A stretch of 64,000 bases of DNA, from contig JAHLMK010000006.1 in NCBI GenBank assembly GCA_019915135.1, forward strand, positions 1,302,001-1,366,000, written 5' to 3'. Under the pieces are notes generated by a model. It did not search any database. It saw nothing but the letters and a program-made list of their open reading frames with translations, and was not told the DNA's origin. A program made the position numbers and the translations under genes. This DNA comes from Strobilurus pachycystidiatus. Its lineage: Eukaryota > Basidiomycota > Agaricomycetes > Agaricales > Physalacriaceae. Below, piece after piece: positions 12,392 through 25,900 of this stretch; position 1 is the first letter of the stretch, and every line of letters begins with the position of its first letter.

Positions 12392-13392
12392 GATCTCCTT
12401 ATAAAGGTCAAAGTTGCTGAGCGAGGAGGAATCCGAATCGTCTAGCGATGGTCAGCACTGGGGATTCATCATACTTATACACCCAACGCCTGAGGGATCC
12501 CGGGCGGCGTGAGCCCGATAGGTATGATGTAGAATGTATACAGAATCAGTAATTGCGACCTCAGTCAGCAAGAGACTCAGGGTTCGCCAGCGACTCCCCG
12601 CCCGGGCGCCTGCTCGCCTCGCAGAGAAGACAACATCTACCACGCGAAGGGCACCTTGTGCAATGTGGAGACGTCAAGAACTCAACCTCTCGCTAGTTTG
12701 TCGAATTGGATAGATAGACGTGAGCGGCATTCGCCGTTCGCGTTGACCCAGGAGTCAGCATAATATCACGACTTGCCTCATTCGGAATTAGCCATAATGA
12801 TATTGGGCGCCCCGCGCGCCGCCAGCCTCCAGTCAGGCTGTAGAATTTATCATCGCCGAAATTCTGAACTGGCTGACGCCACATCCCCAAGGAGTCAAGA
12901 AATGTACGTGCATTAGAAGGTATAGTACCTCTTCATGACTTCAAATCAGTGATCACATTAGACGAAGTATGCAAAGACATTACAAGGTGAGAAAACGACG
13001 GCGATAATGTAGCAGAAGCCAATGGACAGAACACGGAAAGAGCTCTACTCTTCATTACTAGGCGAAAGAACTCGGGATCATCGCCCTCATCATCATGCAT
13101 CACCCAGCACCTGCTTTCGCCCTGTCAGACAGGTCAGGCGAGGCACAGCATAGTTTTACACTTACAAGTCAAAGCGACGTTCCCATGTTCTCTAGGCGCG
13201 GGCATTAACAGAAGATCGTCACCGCCGATACGACCTTCGGCGTCGAGCTAGGTGATAGTGGCTTGAAGATATCCCACGGCGTTATAAAGCTGCAGTGTAT
13301 ACATTCATGCTTGTGCGTGTGGAAATGACTATGAGACAACACTCAATAAAATATGCGTACGCGACCAAACCCCCGTCAAATCGATTAGCTCT
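12392..13392. other. Gene-free interval
   Basis: About 1 kb between the P450 5' end and the SDHB 3' end, both on the minus strand. Only short frames without family features are present; no tRNA or repeat recognised. The P450 promoter and SDHB 3' UTR must lie here. Confidence 0.5.
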
Positions 13393-14356
13393 CTACTCTG
13401 TAGCAAGCTCCAGCTTGATCTTGGCAATGGCCGCGGCGGGGTTCAAGCCCTTGGGGCATGTTCGCGAGCAGTTGAAGATGGTATGGCACCGGTACAAGCT
13501 CATCTCGTTCTGCAGCTTCTCCTTTCGCTCTGCGCTGTATGAATCCTGGCAAAAAATCAGGCAAAGATGGATAAGGGGAAAGAAGAAAACTGACCCTAGA
13601 GTCCGCAATCCATCGGTACGCCTGCATCAAAGTTGCAGGTCCAAGGTATTCATCCTGGTTCCACCAATACGATGGGCAGGAAGTTGAGCAGCACGCGCAA
13701 AGAATGCATTCGTACAGGCCGTCGAGCTTCTTGCGGTCATCTTGGGTTTGGAGGAACTCGCCTGTACAACTACATCAGAAACGGAAGCAATAGGAGACAT
13801 TGACGACGCATACCCTTCTCTGGCGGGTTGTCGTTCTGAAGGTAGGGCTGGATAGATTTGTACTGCTTGTAGAAGTAGGTAAGGTCGGGAACGAGGTCCT
13901 TGACAATGTACACTGGAAGGAGAGTGTTAGCACAGCGCTAAATGTCGCGAAGCAGGACGCACTGTGGGGTAATGGGTAGATCTTGGTGTCTTTGGCAGAC
14001 TTGCGGTCGATGCGGCACAAGCACGCCAGGGTGTTCTGACCGTCGATGTTCATCGCACACGAGCCGCAGATGCCCTCGCGACAGCTCCGTCGGAAAGTGA
14101 GCGAGGGATCAATCTCGTTCTTGATTTTGATGAGCGCGTCGAGTATCATGGGCCCCGTCTGGTTGAGGTCGATAGTGTAGCTCTGCAGCGTCGGCTTCTT
14201 GGCCGGCTCTTCAGGGTTCCAGCGGTATATCTTGAACTCCTTGTTCAGGACCGGCTTGTCGAGCGGTGCAGCCTGGAAGGCGGCGGGAGTGGTGGAGAAG
14301 CGACGCGCAGCGGCGGGGAGACGGCGAGTAAGGGACTGCATGGTGGTGCTGGTCAT
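13393..14356 (-). CDS. SDH2: Succinate dehydrogenase iron-sulfur subunit, mitochondrial
   Basis: Subunit B of complex II: passes electrons from the flavoprotein through three iron-sulfur clusters to ubiquinone at the inner mitochondrial membrane. Four exons; introns near 13914-13962, 13760-13814 and 13550-13597. The presequence [20 protein letters not shown] is a typical import signal. The [2Fe-2S] motif [21 protein letters not shown] is followed by [17 protein letters not shown] and [18 protein letters not shown] for the [4Fe-4S] and [3Fe-4S] clusters. Two in-frame ATGs are possible (14356 or 14341, MTSTTMQSL); the inner one starts the best presequence. Ends KLELATE. Intact. Confidence 0.96.
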
Positions 14357-14756
14357 ACACTGAGGGAACAAGCGGGGAAGTCGAGAGGAAGAAGCCGGAG
14401 CCTCCAAATGTATCACGTGTGAGGACTCGGCCAATCACATCTCCTCAGTTTGGGCTGGCCAACTTGGTTATTTTCCGAATTATTTTTTCCATAACGCGTC
14501 ATTCACGTGATCAGCGGGCTTTGAATTTCGCTTGGCCAGTCCCGGACGACGTGTCCGCCAGAACACACATTTCCTAAAGGACGCTGCTTGCGCGTTGTAT
14601 CCCGGTCCGTCGTCCCATCTTTATTGGGAGCGAATATCCTTCAACTCAAACCAGGCGTATAGGCGAGACAGATTTCAGCGGTGCGCATTACGTGTTTCCT
14701 ACCGACTTGTGCTCATCCCTCGTCCCCCCATAGAAGTCGATTAATAATTGGTTGGG
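14357..14756. other. Divergent promoter between SDHB and SEC31
   Basis: 400-bp spacer between the minus-strand SDHB start and the plus-strand SEC31 ATG. Contains short AT-rich stretches (around 14470-14490) and no supported gene. Confidence 0.5.
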
Positions 14757-17700
14757 ATGCTGACGACGATCCCGCGTACTGCAACCTTTTCATGGGGCCC
14801 GGGGACACAGCTGGTGACTGCTTCGGAGGACGCGTTGGAGCTCTGGGACCTGCTAAAGTATGAGCAAGCTGCGCCTACCAAGTCTATCCCCACCAAGAAG
14901 GCGAAGAAACCTGTCGTCGGCAATGGAGAGGACTTTTTCAACACGCCTGCAGATGGAGATGAGCCTGAGGTGGATGAAGAGGAGGAGGAAGAGGAGGAGC
15001 AGCCTGAGGAGATTGTTGACGATGTCGAGGGACCTAAACCGAGAGGCATTGTCAAGGAATCGGGCAGGTGCGTGGTCTTCTCTGTTTGACGACTAAACGT
15101 TGTACTCAGCTGATCGCTAGGTTTCTCAACGTTGCCTGGGGCGCCTCTGGCGTAATTGCCGCCGGGATGGAAGGCGCTGAGCTCAAGATGTGGGACGCCA
15201 ACAAGATTCACGCTGGCGACGGGTGTGTCTCGATGCTATCTTTCGCGACGTTCGCTCATACACGTCACTCGCAGGGCGTCCGCACTTTTGGCTACTCACT
15301 CCCGCCCCGTTCATGGACTGCAGTTCGGCCCTATTCAGCACCATCTCTTGGCTACCGGTGGTGGCTCGGGCGAGGTTCGCCGCTACTTCTGGCTTGCAAG
15401 AGCATATGTTCATGATATCTAGGTCTACATCTGGGACGTCACTTCTCCGGGCGGAGCTCCATACGCGCCAACCACTGGGAAAGCCGACGCCGAGGTTGTT
15501 AAATGGAATCGTGTCGTCGCCCACGTCTTGGGCGGTGCTGGTGGGAGTGGTCAGTGTTTGGACGTTTTTGGAGGCATTAGTAGCTCATTTACTCCAGGTG
15601 CTGTTGTCTGGGATTTACGAGGCAAAAGGGAGGTCGTACGTCTTCCCGGTGGGAGAATGAGTGATTTAGAGTGGTGTCCCGACAACGTGCGTGGCGATTC
15701 CTCTAAAGCTTGATTGAACTAACATCTTAGCCAGGCGACAAAATTGGCCACCTCTTGCGAAGATGATGGATCCCCTGTTGTGCAGTTATGGGATCTCCGC
15801 CACGCACGCGCGCCCGAAAAGGTTTGACCTCCATCTCGTTGCAAGAGCTTGCGCTCATGGCACCAGGTTTACACTCACCACACCTTGGGTGTGCGATCCC
15901 TGTCTTGGAGTATCCACGATCCCACCTTGTTGCTTTCTTCCGGCAAGGATGGACGCGCCGTCTGCTTCTCGTCCTTTTCAGGCGAAATTCTCGGTGAAGT
16001 CATCGGGCAAGGCAAAATCTCATGGTCTCCTTCGCAACCTGGCATTGCTGCCTTTGGTGGCGACAGTTCAGTCAAGATTCTCCCTTCCCAGAATCTGGAG
16101 CGCGATCAAGAGGACGTTGGCGGTGGAGAGGACTTTTTCGATGTCACCAGGGCTGAAGGCGAGGGTTTGGGACTCACGAAGGCTGGTCAATGGCTAGGCA
16201 GTCGTGGAGGCGTCAGCTGGGGTTTCGGAGGACGAGCCGTCACCTGGAGTCAGGATGGGAAGAAAGTGAAGATTCGAAGAGTTGTCTGGGAGACCGGCAA
16301 GGTCGACAGAGCCCAACGCCTTGTTGGTGCGATCAAGGTCGGTGGCGATGAAGGAGGATTGAAGGACTTGGGAGTGCTCTCCGAGCTGTTCGAGGGCGAT
16401 GTCAAGACCCGCGTTGCCAAATTGCTGGGCTCTGTTGATGCACCAGAAGACGCGACGGAGCAGGAGGCGGAGGCGGAAGAGGAGGATTTCTTCACTCAAA
16501 CCCACGTTGACTCGGAACCTTATACCATCGATACCACGGACAGTGTCTCGAAGGCGCTGGTGAAAGGCGATATCACGCGGGCCGTCAAGGCGTGTATCAA
16601 AGAGGATAGGTGGACGGAAGCGATTCTTCTCGCAACGAAGGGACCTGCGGGACTGTTGGACGAGACGGAGAAGAAGTACTTTGGTCGTGAAACTGCCTCG
16701 TCTTCGTCGTCATCGGAATCGCTCGTGAAGGCCATAGTGCGCGGGGAGATCAGCGACGTGGTCCGCAGGGCGGAAGGCTGGCGCGATGTCCTATCCGTTG
16801 TCTCTAAATTCGCCGCACCCAAGGAGCCCAAGGAAGAGACATTCTCATCTCTGGTTGAGCAAATGGGTGAGCGCTGGTCGGAGGAGGAACTATGGATTCT
16901 TGGAGGTAAACTCGAGAAACTGGTCGATGTTTGGGGATCTGGGGATGATGGCCTTGCGGGTCTGATGGAGCGTGTCGCCGTCTTCAGAGGTGCTACGGGC
17001 TTCGTTGATCCAGACTTGGGGCGATCTCCTTCCAAACCCAGTGAGGATGGTGAAGAAGCTCAACCACTCCAATGGAAACTTGCGAGGCTTTACGACAAGT
17101 ATCTGGAGTACATCGATGAGCTCGCTGGTCAAGGCTTGGAGTCGGAAGCCCGCATCTTCCTGGAATTCGTTCCTGCGGAATACGACGGCGCGCGTGCTAT
17201 CAGGGAACGTCTAGGTATCAGGGCCAAGCCGGTCAATGTCGCTGCTGCTGTGGCTGCATCGAAGCCCGCCGTGAAAACAAGTTATGCTCCCGCAATGTCA
17301 ACCTTCACGCCCGCCGCGCCTACGAATGCTGGGTTCGTCCCAGCAGCGCCGGTGGGAGGAAGTTTCTCGCAGCCAGGCAACGGTCCGTCTGGATACAACC
17401 AGTTCAGCAACGGACCGAGCGGTCGCTCTTATCCTGCGGCGCCTACTGTATCTGCTCCGTACCCTCCTAGCACTGGTCCTTACGGCCATACCTCAGCAGC
17501 ACCGGGACCTTATTCTTCCAATTCAGCGCCTCCCCCTCTTCCAGCAGCGGTTCCACCACCACCACCACCACCTCCGAAGCGAGATAACACGGGTTGGAAC
17601 GACGCGCCGCCTCCCAAGGCGGGCACTCCCAAGCCTAGAGCGACACCCAAGCCAATCACGAATCCATTCCCGAACTCTGCCAGTCCATACGAGATGGTGC

Positions 17701-18959
17701 GGCCTGGGAGTCGTGGTATGACATCTCCTCCTCCGATGGGTCCTCCAAGAGGAATGACGTCTCCTCCTCCTCCTCCGCCTCGTGCTGGTGGACCACCTCG
17801 TCCTGGATCTACTAGTGGCTTCGCGCCACCACCTGCGGTTAATCCGCCACAGCCGGGTCCTTATGGACCTCCTCCGGCCTGTGAGTACATTCAACTGACA
17901 TGTCTGATGATCATCGCTAATGTTGTTGTTTATCAACAGCGTTGGCACCACTTCCGCCAAGTAAGTGATCCGGCTACGAGTTTGAAAGTGTACTCATTTT
18001 TCCTAGATTCGTCATTCGCTCGTCCACCATCCAGCCAATTGGGTCCCCCACAGCAGGGTGCATTCACTGCTGGCGGCCAATTCGCCAGTCCACCGGCACC
18101 ACAGTTTGGTGTTTCTTCGCCACTTCAGGCAGGACTTCAGGGCCCGCCGCCTCCTAGAGGTTCCTTCGTGGCTCCCCCAGCTGGACCGCAGTTCATCGAC
18201 AGTGGAGCACCTGCGGGTCATGGGTCACAGTACGCACCGCAAGGCGGATTTGCTCCCCCTCCTCAAGCGGGGATGTATGCGGGCAATGGACCGCAGGAAG
18301 GGTTTTCTTCGCCGATGGGCGGTCCGCCTCCACCTGGCATGGGTGGAGGGTATGCCCCACCACCCAGTCAAGGCTCGTTCACGTCTCCCGGAGGTGGACC
18401 CATGCCTCCGAACATGGGCGGTCCACCCGCTGGACCTCCACCGTCGCGCGCACCGCCTAAGAGAGAAGAAAAGAAAGTGGTGGAGATGAAATATCGTAAG
18501 TCATCTAACTCTTGGTGATCTGTTCTCCTTCTGATCATCTACCCATGTAGCTACCGGGGATCGTACACACATACCAGACCGGACAAGGGAGGTGTTCGAG
18601 GTGCTCGATGCCGAGTTGGCGAAAGTGCCCGTCAGTAGTCCAGTCTTTTGTGCTGTGCAAGTTTTTGCTTACACTAACACAGCCTCCCCAAAATCGTGAC
18701 CTCACCAAGCGGTTGAACCTTCTGTTTGATGCTCTGAACTGCGAGACTTTGGCACCGCCAGCTGAAGACGGATTGCGCGCCATCAGTCGGGGTACGCTAC
18801 TCTACCATGCTGTATTCCTGCTGTACTGACGCAATTTCTCAAGCTATCGCTGCTCGCGACCGTCCGGCCGCACTGGCGCTGCATGTCGAGATGCTTACAC
18901 GGGGTGATGGGGATGTTGCGTGGATGTCGGGGGTAAAACAATTGATTGTTCGCATGTAG
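14757..18959 (+). CDS. SEC31: COPII coat outer-shell protein Sec31
   Basis: Sec31 pairs with Sec13 to form the outer cage of COPII vesicles at ER exit sites. The ATG at 14757 gives MLTTIPRTATFSWGPG. An N-terminal WD40 propeller follows, interrupted by an acidic linker after blade 1 (EDGDEPEVDEEEEEEEE-type, about 14950-15020), with WD-like units ELKMWDANK, VYIWDVTSPGG, VVWDLRGKREVVRLP and VQLWDLRHARAPE. Then comes an alpha-solenoid part (exon 15849-17880) and a long Pro/Gly/Gln-rich disordered tail typical of Sec31, followed by a helical C-terminal domain ending GVKQLIVRM. About eight introns; the long exon 6 carries most of the protein. No lesions seen. Confidence 0.92.
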
Positions 18960-19252
18960 AGGTTTGAATTGGGGCATCTACACTATTTGTAGACTTTTAC
19001 ATATATATCACTGTCAGGGGAACGACTTCGACATTAAGTAGCACCCTCAGCTCACGTTGCCAGCTCCAGTTGTACCTACTCATGAGCATCTAGTTGAAAA
19101 ACAAAGCACGCCACGCAGTGCCCTCCTCCTCTGAGCCTGCATCGGCTATTTTTGGGAAGCTCGCGTGGTTTAGCCGGCGATTGCCGGATGCCAGCCGTCA
19201 TCGTTCCACAGCCACTTAGTCCCCGCCTCCATCTGCTCTCTTCTCAACGACC
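18960..19252. other. SEC31-calmodulin intergenic region
   Basis: Under 300 bp between tandem plus-strand genes; holds the SEC31 3' UTR and the calmodulin promoter and leader. Nothing else recognised. Confidence 0.5.
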
Positions 19253-20047
<795 letters not shown>

Positions 20048-20318
20048 TCTATCCATTTTGAGCTCGGACAGTTGAATGGTAGCATCATATCTTAGCTGGG
20101 TGGTCAAATCAAACCGTAAATTGTTTAGTGTACCAGTATATTTATATATGATTGGAGGCTCGTTCTGAGCCATGTTGAGGATTGCTGTTGGCAGCCTGTT
20201 GCCCAAACTCAGCACTCAGTGCTGAGGTTATCACTTTGACAAACGGGGCTTACTGTAAGATAGATTTACTGTAACATGTAAACTGTCAATAAGTGAGTTC
20301 AAAGTTGACGGACGAACA

Positions 20319-21423
20319 TTGAATCCCAGTGAGAATCGCAAGGTGTCATATGGGCTCAGAATGGTTTGTCCCAATCGGAGCCAAACCCGACCGCCCTCAA
20401 ACTGGTATCGGGACTTTTTTTGAATTGGGATTGGGTGTCATCTGCTGGGAGCGAGTGAAATGATACTATCGAATTCTGGGTCGTTCCGAGCCTATACCAG
20501 GGCCACAGTAATGATCAATATTGCCAGAATGCTGCCCAAAAAGTGTATCAAAAAACTGTATTATTGTTCCGTACTGAAAATGACAATCATAATTCTACCA
20601 ACTATCCAGCATACAGGTTGGTCTGTGACGGTGGTCTCCGCCATAGTCTGGCTTGCTGCTCTTTGCGCATACATTGAGGCGAGCCCAAGGTGTCGGTACT
20701 TGCTGTTTTTACGCGGCCTGTCGTGCTCGTCCGCGGGTGGGGAGGTCACTCGGTGCTCGTGGTTCACGGTCTTTGTTTTCGGTTGTCCGTCATTGTGAGA
20801 CATGGCGGTGCTAGTCGTTCCATCGTGCTTGTCCGTGGGAAGGGTGGTTGCTTGGTACCTTGGTGCTCGTGGTTTGTAGTTGTTGTTCTGTCCAGCCGTC
20901 ATCGTGCCGCATGGCGGTGCTCGTCGTTCCGTCGTGTTTGTGTATACATAGTGCGGTCGCTTGGTGCTTGTGATCGTTGTGATCGTTGGTCGGTCAATAT
21001 ACTTGTTGTCATGTTAGAGACAGTAGTTGTAAGTGTATTCTGGTGGTTGCCGGGCCAGTGTGCGGGACGAGTGGCGTGAAATTGTGCTCATGGCGGCAGT
21101 AGTAATTGCGAGGTGGAGGAGGGAGGGAAGTAGTGCGAGCTTCCCACGGTTGGAAGTTTCGACCTTTTGACTTGGAAGAAAAATGTGGAATCAGAGAACG
21201 ACTCAAAGGGAACTGATACGAGCATCGAGTATGAATGAACATCAAAAGAAGCTCTTCAAAAGTGAATCCGAAACACCAATTACAAGGGACACATGGTTGA
21301 AAATGCGAATGGATGGGATTGAACCGATGGGAGTCAATGACAAGTCATACAAGAGTGATCTCCCGCAAAAGCAACCGATACGGCCTGTTGGGAAAATCCG
21401 GGCTTTTCACTGGGATTGAATGC
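20319..21423. repeat. Candidate non-autonomous element with short inverted ends
   Basis: AATCCCAGTGA near 20325 is matched in inverse orientation by TCACTGGGATT near 21408-21418, both with similar outer neighbours (CATTG / GAATGC). No target-site duplication or coding sequence was recognised. This may be a decayed MITE-like element. Confidence 0.3.
20753..20972 (+). repeat. Two imperfect 110-bp tandem copies
   Basis: GTGCTCGTGGTT at 20753 recurs at 20863. In both units it is followed by TTGT-rich sequence, GCCGTCAT or GTCCGTCAT, CATGGCGGTGCT, and CGTTCC(A/G)TCGTG. Units differ at several places. Function unknown. Confidence 0.5.
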
Positions 21424-22918
21424 TAGGCTTGTGACCATCTGCTTTCCCACGTGGATACACTTGTCACTTTGGCAAAGCGGCTGGTTGCAGTCAAGCTAGA
21501 TTTGGCTGATGCTTTATGGGTGTCCTTATTGAATAAGATTAAATTGTGTGTTTTCATTTTTGACAAAAATCAAGATCTTGTCACGTGAAGCACCATTTGT
21601 GGTTTGTTTTTGTATAAATTGCACATTTGTTTTGTTTTCATCATTACATGTACTCATCAACATGACTTCTGAATACTCACATGTCTTGGCTCACATTTTT
21701 TACCAAAACATTTTCTTGACCACTCATAAACCAAGTTGGTTTATGAGCAGGTTGGGTCAGGTATTTTTAAGCGTATTCAACCTGTACCTGGTGTTATATA
21801 CCCACTTAACATTCTGGGTGTGGGTTTCTGTAGGGCTCTCTGCAAGTGATGAATGGGTGCGCAGGCTACCCAACATCCGACATCTCAAAGCAGGAAATGG
21901 TGCGGGACAAGTTGGGAATGCATAAGTAGGATTTGTTCTGAACCTGAGTAATACTGACTCCCAACATGCTGGGTCTGAGCCCATGTCAGGTCTGTTAGCA
22001 AGATGTCTGCAGGATGACAGGACAGCAAATATCTCACTAATGTGCACATCATTCTGTTGAGTGTAATGTGATCATGTAGATTATGTGAGGCATGTAGATA
22101 GATTCAAACACAGCATTTGCTGCCCTCAGCCCTTCCGTCATCAACAAGCATTGAGGGTAAGCCATTATCTTATTGCATAGACTTTGTACTCATTAATTAC
22201 TGTAAAATTATTTGTGGTTATAAGTAATGCACAGTCTTTTTATCATCAACGGTCACTGAGAATTTGAGTACAGTTACAGCTTTTAATAGGTTATGGGCTT
22301 CTGAGTTCTATTTTTTTGTTGTATCATATCCTGCTTTTACTGTTTGACACTTTTTGGGACTCTATCATGTATAAGTTGCCAGCTTTCCCTTAAATCATGT
22401 TAAACTGCTTGTGAACACCACTGTTGAGGAGGAGACTGGCAGTTTACCTACATTGTGATCACAGAACAAACCTTTTTGGGACGTGCTATTTTGACAAAAT
22501 AAACTCCATGAGAAATAAATTCACAGAGTTCTGACCATCTCTGAACTCAATTAGAATATGTCAGCGTTGAGCCTATTTGTCTATTGCGAGGATACACGAG
22601 ACAACGACTGGAGAGCAATGTATTTGTTATTTGTAAAAGTGAGTAGACAACTCCGCAACTGATTAATCAAAATGCCATGTGTGCTGTCTCTCACGATTGA
22701 CTTTTGCATTACTTTATTGCATCTTTTACATTGTACTGTCCTGCCATGATCAGATATAAGACAAAACACCGCTAACTTAACTCTCCTCATAAAAACTGTC
22801 TCATTGGCGTTATATTTGACTCAAGGGACCGTTGGTGATTCTGGAATATTTTGGTAGCAAGAGCCAGATAAACACTGAATGATATAGAGACCAAGTTCTG
22901 GAAGGCGCACTACTGAAC

Positions 22919-25900
22919 TAGTGAATAGCGCGGGTCCGGGGGTCCCGATCCGGGATATGGCCGGGTACTTGACTGGGTCGGGTTAGGGTCACGGACCGCG
23001 GACCCGATACCTGCCCGCTTACCCGATTCGGACCCGCTTGTGCTGTGGCGCGATATCTCGCTCATTGTTTGTCTCTGTGGACTCAAATCTCATTTGGTTC
23101 ATTGTTTTCGCAGCTATATATGACCTACCACTCCATACAACGACATCCAACTTCAGCAATTCCCATCCAGCCGTCAACCATCTCTCAGACCCTTGAATTC
23201 TTCTCCATCCTCTTCTAATGCCTCCTGGCAGCGAGCAGTCGCAAAAGCGACGTGCCTCGCAATCTCCTGACGGCTCCAGGTCATCGAAGGTGTCTACCCA
23301 GGCAAACAAAATCCGTAAAAGCATTCAGCGAGGTGCACAAAGTACACTCGCCTTTGTCCGTCGTTCTCTTTCTCCTTGCGCATCCGGATCGGGTCGTCCT
23401 ACACGATCCGCCTCCCCTGAGGCTCTCGACAACGATGATCTCGCCAACGACATGCCTAGCCTTCGGTCAGTGTCGTCTGATGCTGGTGAGTCAATTCCGT
23501 GACTTACATTCTGTACCTAACGTGCCTATGAGACTCCTTCCACTTTGATGGAGCACGGTTCGATGCCAATGGCGAGGACGAAGACGACACCGATGCCGAC
23601 GTTCCTGAAGCATCTCGCCAGTCGCCCGAGTATAACCAGTCACCCATCATCATCGATACCGACTCCGAGCCCGATCAGGCAAGCGCGGATGAACAACCTC
23701 GTCGGGGTCGTAGCGGTAAAGCCGTCATTGTCACTCGTCGTGGTGGCGCCCGTCGTTCTAGCCCTAAGAACAAGGGTAAAGGTCAGCGTGCGTAGTCTGC
23801 AGGTAGATTAGACTGAGGCTCATCGTCTCACAGGCAGGGACAGCTCACCTGATGCAAGTCCTGATCCTGGCTCTACCCGCCGTCAATCCTCTCCGTCTAC
23901 TCGGCGCTCTGGAAGGCAGTCTAAGCTGACTGAAAAAGGTATGTACCTGAGAATGATATCAATAACAGTGACTGACGCCGGCTTCATCTAGCCAAGGAAC
24001 AGCCCGCCCCCAAGGCGAGCCGTTCCTCAGCCCAACGTCGCAAGAAGCAAGGCAAGACACCTACCGTGAAGTTATCTGAGCTTCCTATGGCGCCTAATAT
24101 TGCCGACGAGGATAGCGACCATGCTCGTATGTCCATGCATGTTCAACTCACTCGCTTGATGATCTAACATGCCTCAAGCACGTCAGAAGACTCGCAATCT
24201 CCGTGCCGCCGTGTATGGCTTCTTCGCCGCCGACATCAAGGTCGTCCACAGGAAAACGGATGCTGGCGAGAAGGTACCGCATGAGGCCTTCACTTGCGAG
24301 CGATGTGGCAAGCAAATCTATCGTAACCTGACAACGAAGGACAAGTCGTCCAGCGGCGGTTTGCGTAGTCATGCAGAACGGTGTTACGGCGTCGAATCGG
24401 TCCAGGCAGCATATGATGGCGCTGATCTGGCAAAGACGCGCGACGCTGTTCAGAAGGTTGGCAAGAAGAAACAGAACATACTCACCAGTATGCTCACAGG
24501 ACTGGTGACGAAAGGAAAAGAGATTTATTCGACCATGCCGCTGAGCAAGGCTGAGACTCGGTGAGCTTGACATCATGTGAAGAATAGGATAGTACTGACC
24601 CGTCTACATAGTGCAGAATGTGCGCGATGGTGCGCCGAGAGCCTTCGCCCGTTCGCTGTTGTTGCCGACCGAGGCTTCAAAAAGCTCATGAAGTCTGGCC
24701 GCCCAGGAACGTACATCCCGCATTCCACGACCGTCTCGCGCAATGCCAAGATCCTCTTCGCAAAAACAAGGCGGCGTCTAGCTCAGAAATTCAAGATTAA
24801 AACTCTATATTCCGAGGTGAACATCTGCTCACCGCTTCTTAAACTCTCAAGAGCCGTGTTCACATCGCACTTGACGGGTGGTCGTCTCCAAACCACAAGG
24901 CCTTCATTGGATATACAGCGCACTGGGAAGAGGATGGTCTTTGTGTCAGTACCGTCCTTGATTTCCGTGAGCTAGCAGAGGTGAGACTCACCGTTGTCAA
25001 CTTAACATGGAGCTCGCCGCTTATTGTGATCCACCAGTCGCATTCCGGGGAGGCTTTGGCCGTCCTCACAAAGCAGGTCCTTGAAGACTACGGTCTCCAG
25101 GATAAGGTACGTTGATGTTCTCTGTAGGGATCATAAGCTAACAACGAGAGACAGATATTGAGTGTTACCGCCGACAATGCAAGCCCAAACGACATTATGA
25201 TGGATCGCCTCGTTGACGGTTTACCAAACTTTGGTGGACGTCGGGCGCGGACTCGCTGTTTTGCGCATGTGGTGAACCTTGTTGCAAAGAGTCTGCTCCG
25301 CCTGTTCAACGCGCCATCGAAGAAGAAAAAGGACGTAGACAATGAAGATGAGGAGGCTGCCACTGCTGCCGCCGTTGGAAAGGGAGAGGATGTTGACGTT
25401 GAGGATCTGCTGGTGCAAGTAAGCGAGTTAGAAGCAGGTAGAAACAACCGTGATGACCCGGACAATACTTACAATACACTGGCAAACATGTCGGATGCTG
25501 ACAAGGTCAAGTTCCTGGCGGACACTAAAACAGTGGCCTCGGCCTTACGAAAGGTGCGTCTTTGCTCTCACGTTGTCATCGGGCAGATGATTCTTACGCC
25601 GCACTAACTTCCTTCACACAGATTCGGACCGTCAGCTTCAAAATCATCAACTCGCCAACGATCCTACTTCCTCGTTGGAAGCGAATTGTCCTCGAGAACA
25701 ACCTGCCACCCAAAATCCTGCCGCGCGATGTATTGACTCGATGGAATTCTACTTACGACATGCTGACTACGGCCCTTCAATACAAACGCGCTATTTGGGA
25801 CATAACTGGGGACGATGCCCTCATTGATTACGCAATGACTATGGTGAATGGACGGCTCTTGACAAGTTACAACCTATGCGAAGTCCTCGGCGTACGTATA

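Larger units (their letters stand above)
20048..22918. other. Gene-free boundary between core genes and repeat island
   Basis: About 2.9 kb without a convincing gene. Composition becomes AT-rich after 21.4 kb. It contains a candidate small inverted-repeat element (20319-21423) and a pair of 110-bp imperfect tandem repeats (20753-20972). The rest shows no recognisable feature. Confidence 0.5.

Noticed and set aside
16520..17035. Minus-strand open frame opposite SEC31
   Set aside because: Antisense shadow of the long Sec31 exon; low-complexity Ser/Pro content mirrors the sense strand.
20460..21079. Two overlapping plus-strand frames (112 and 129 residues)
   Set aside because: The second runs through imperfect tandem repeats and has repeat-driven Val/Ser/Arg composition; no family features.
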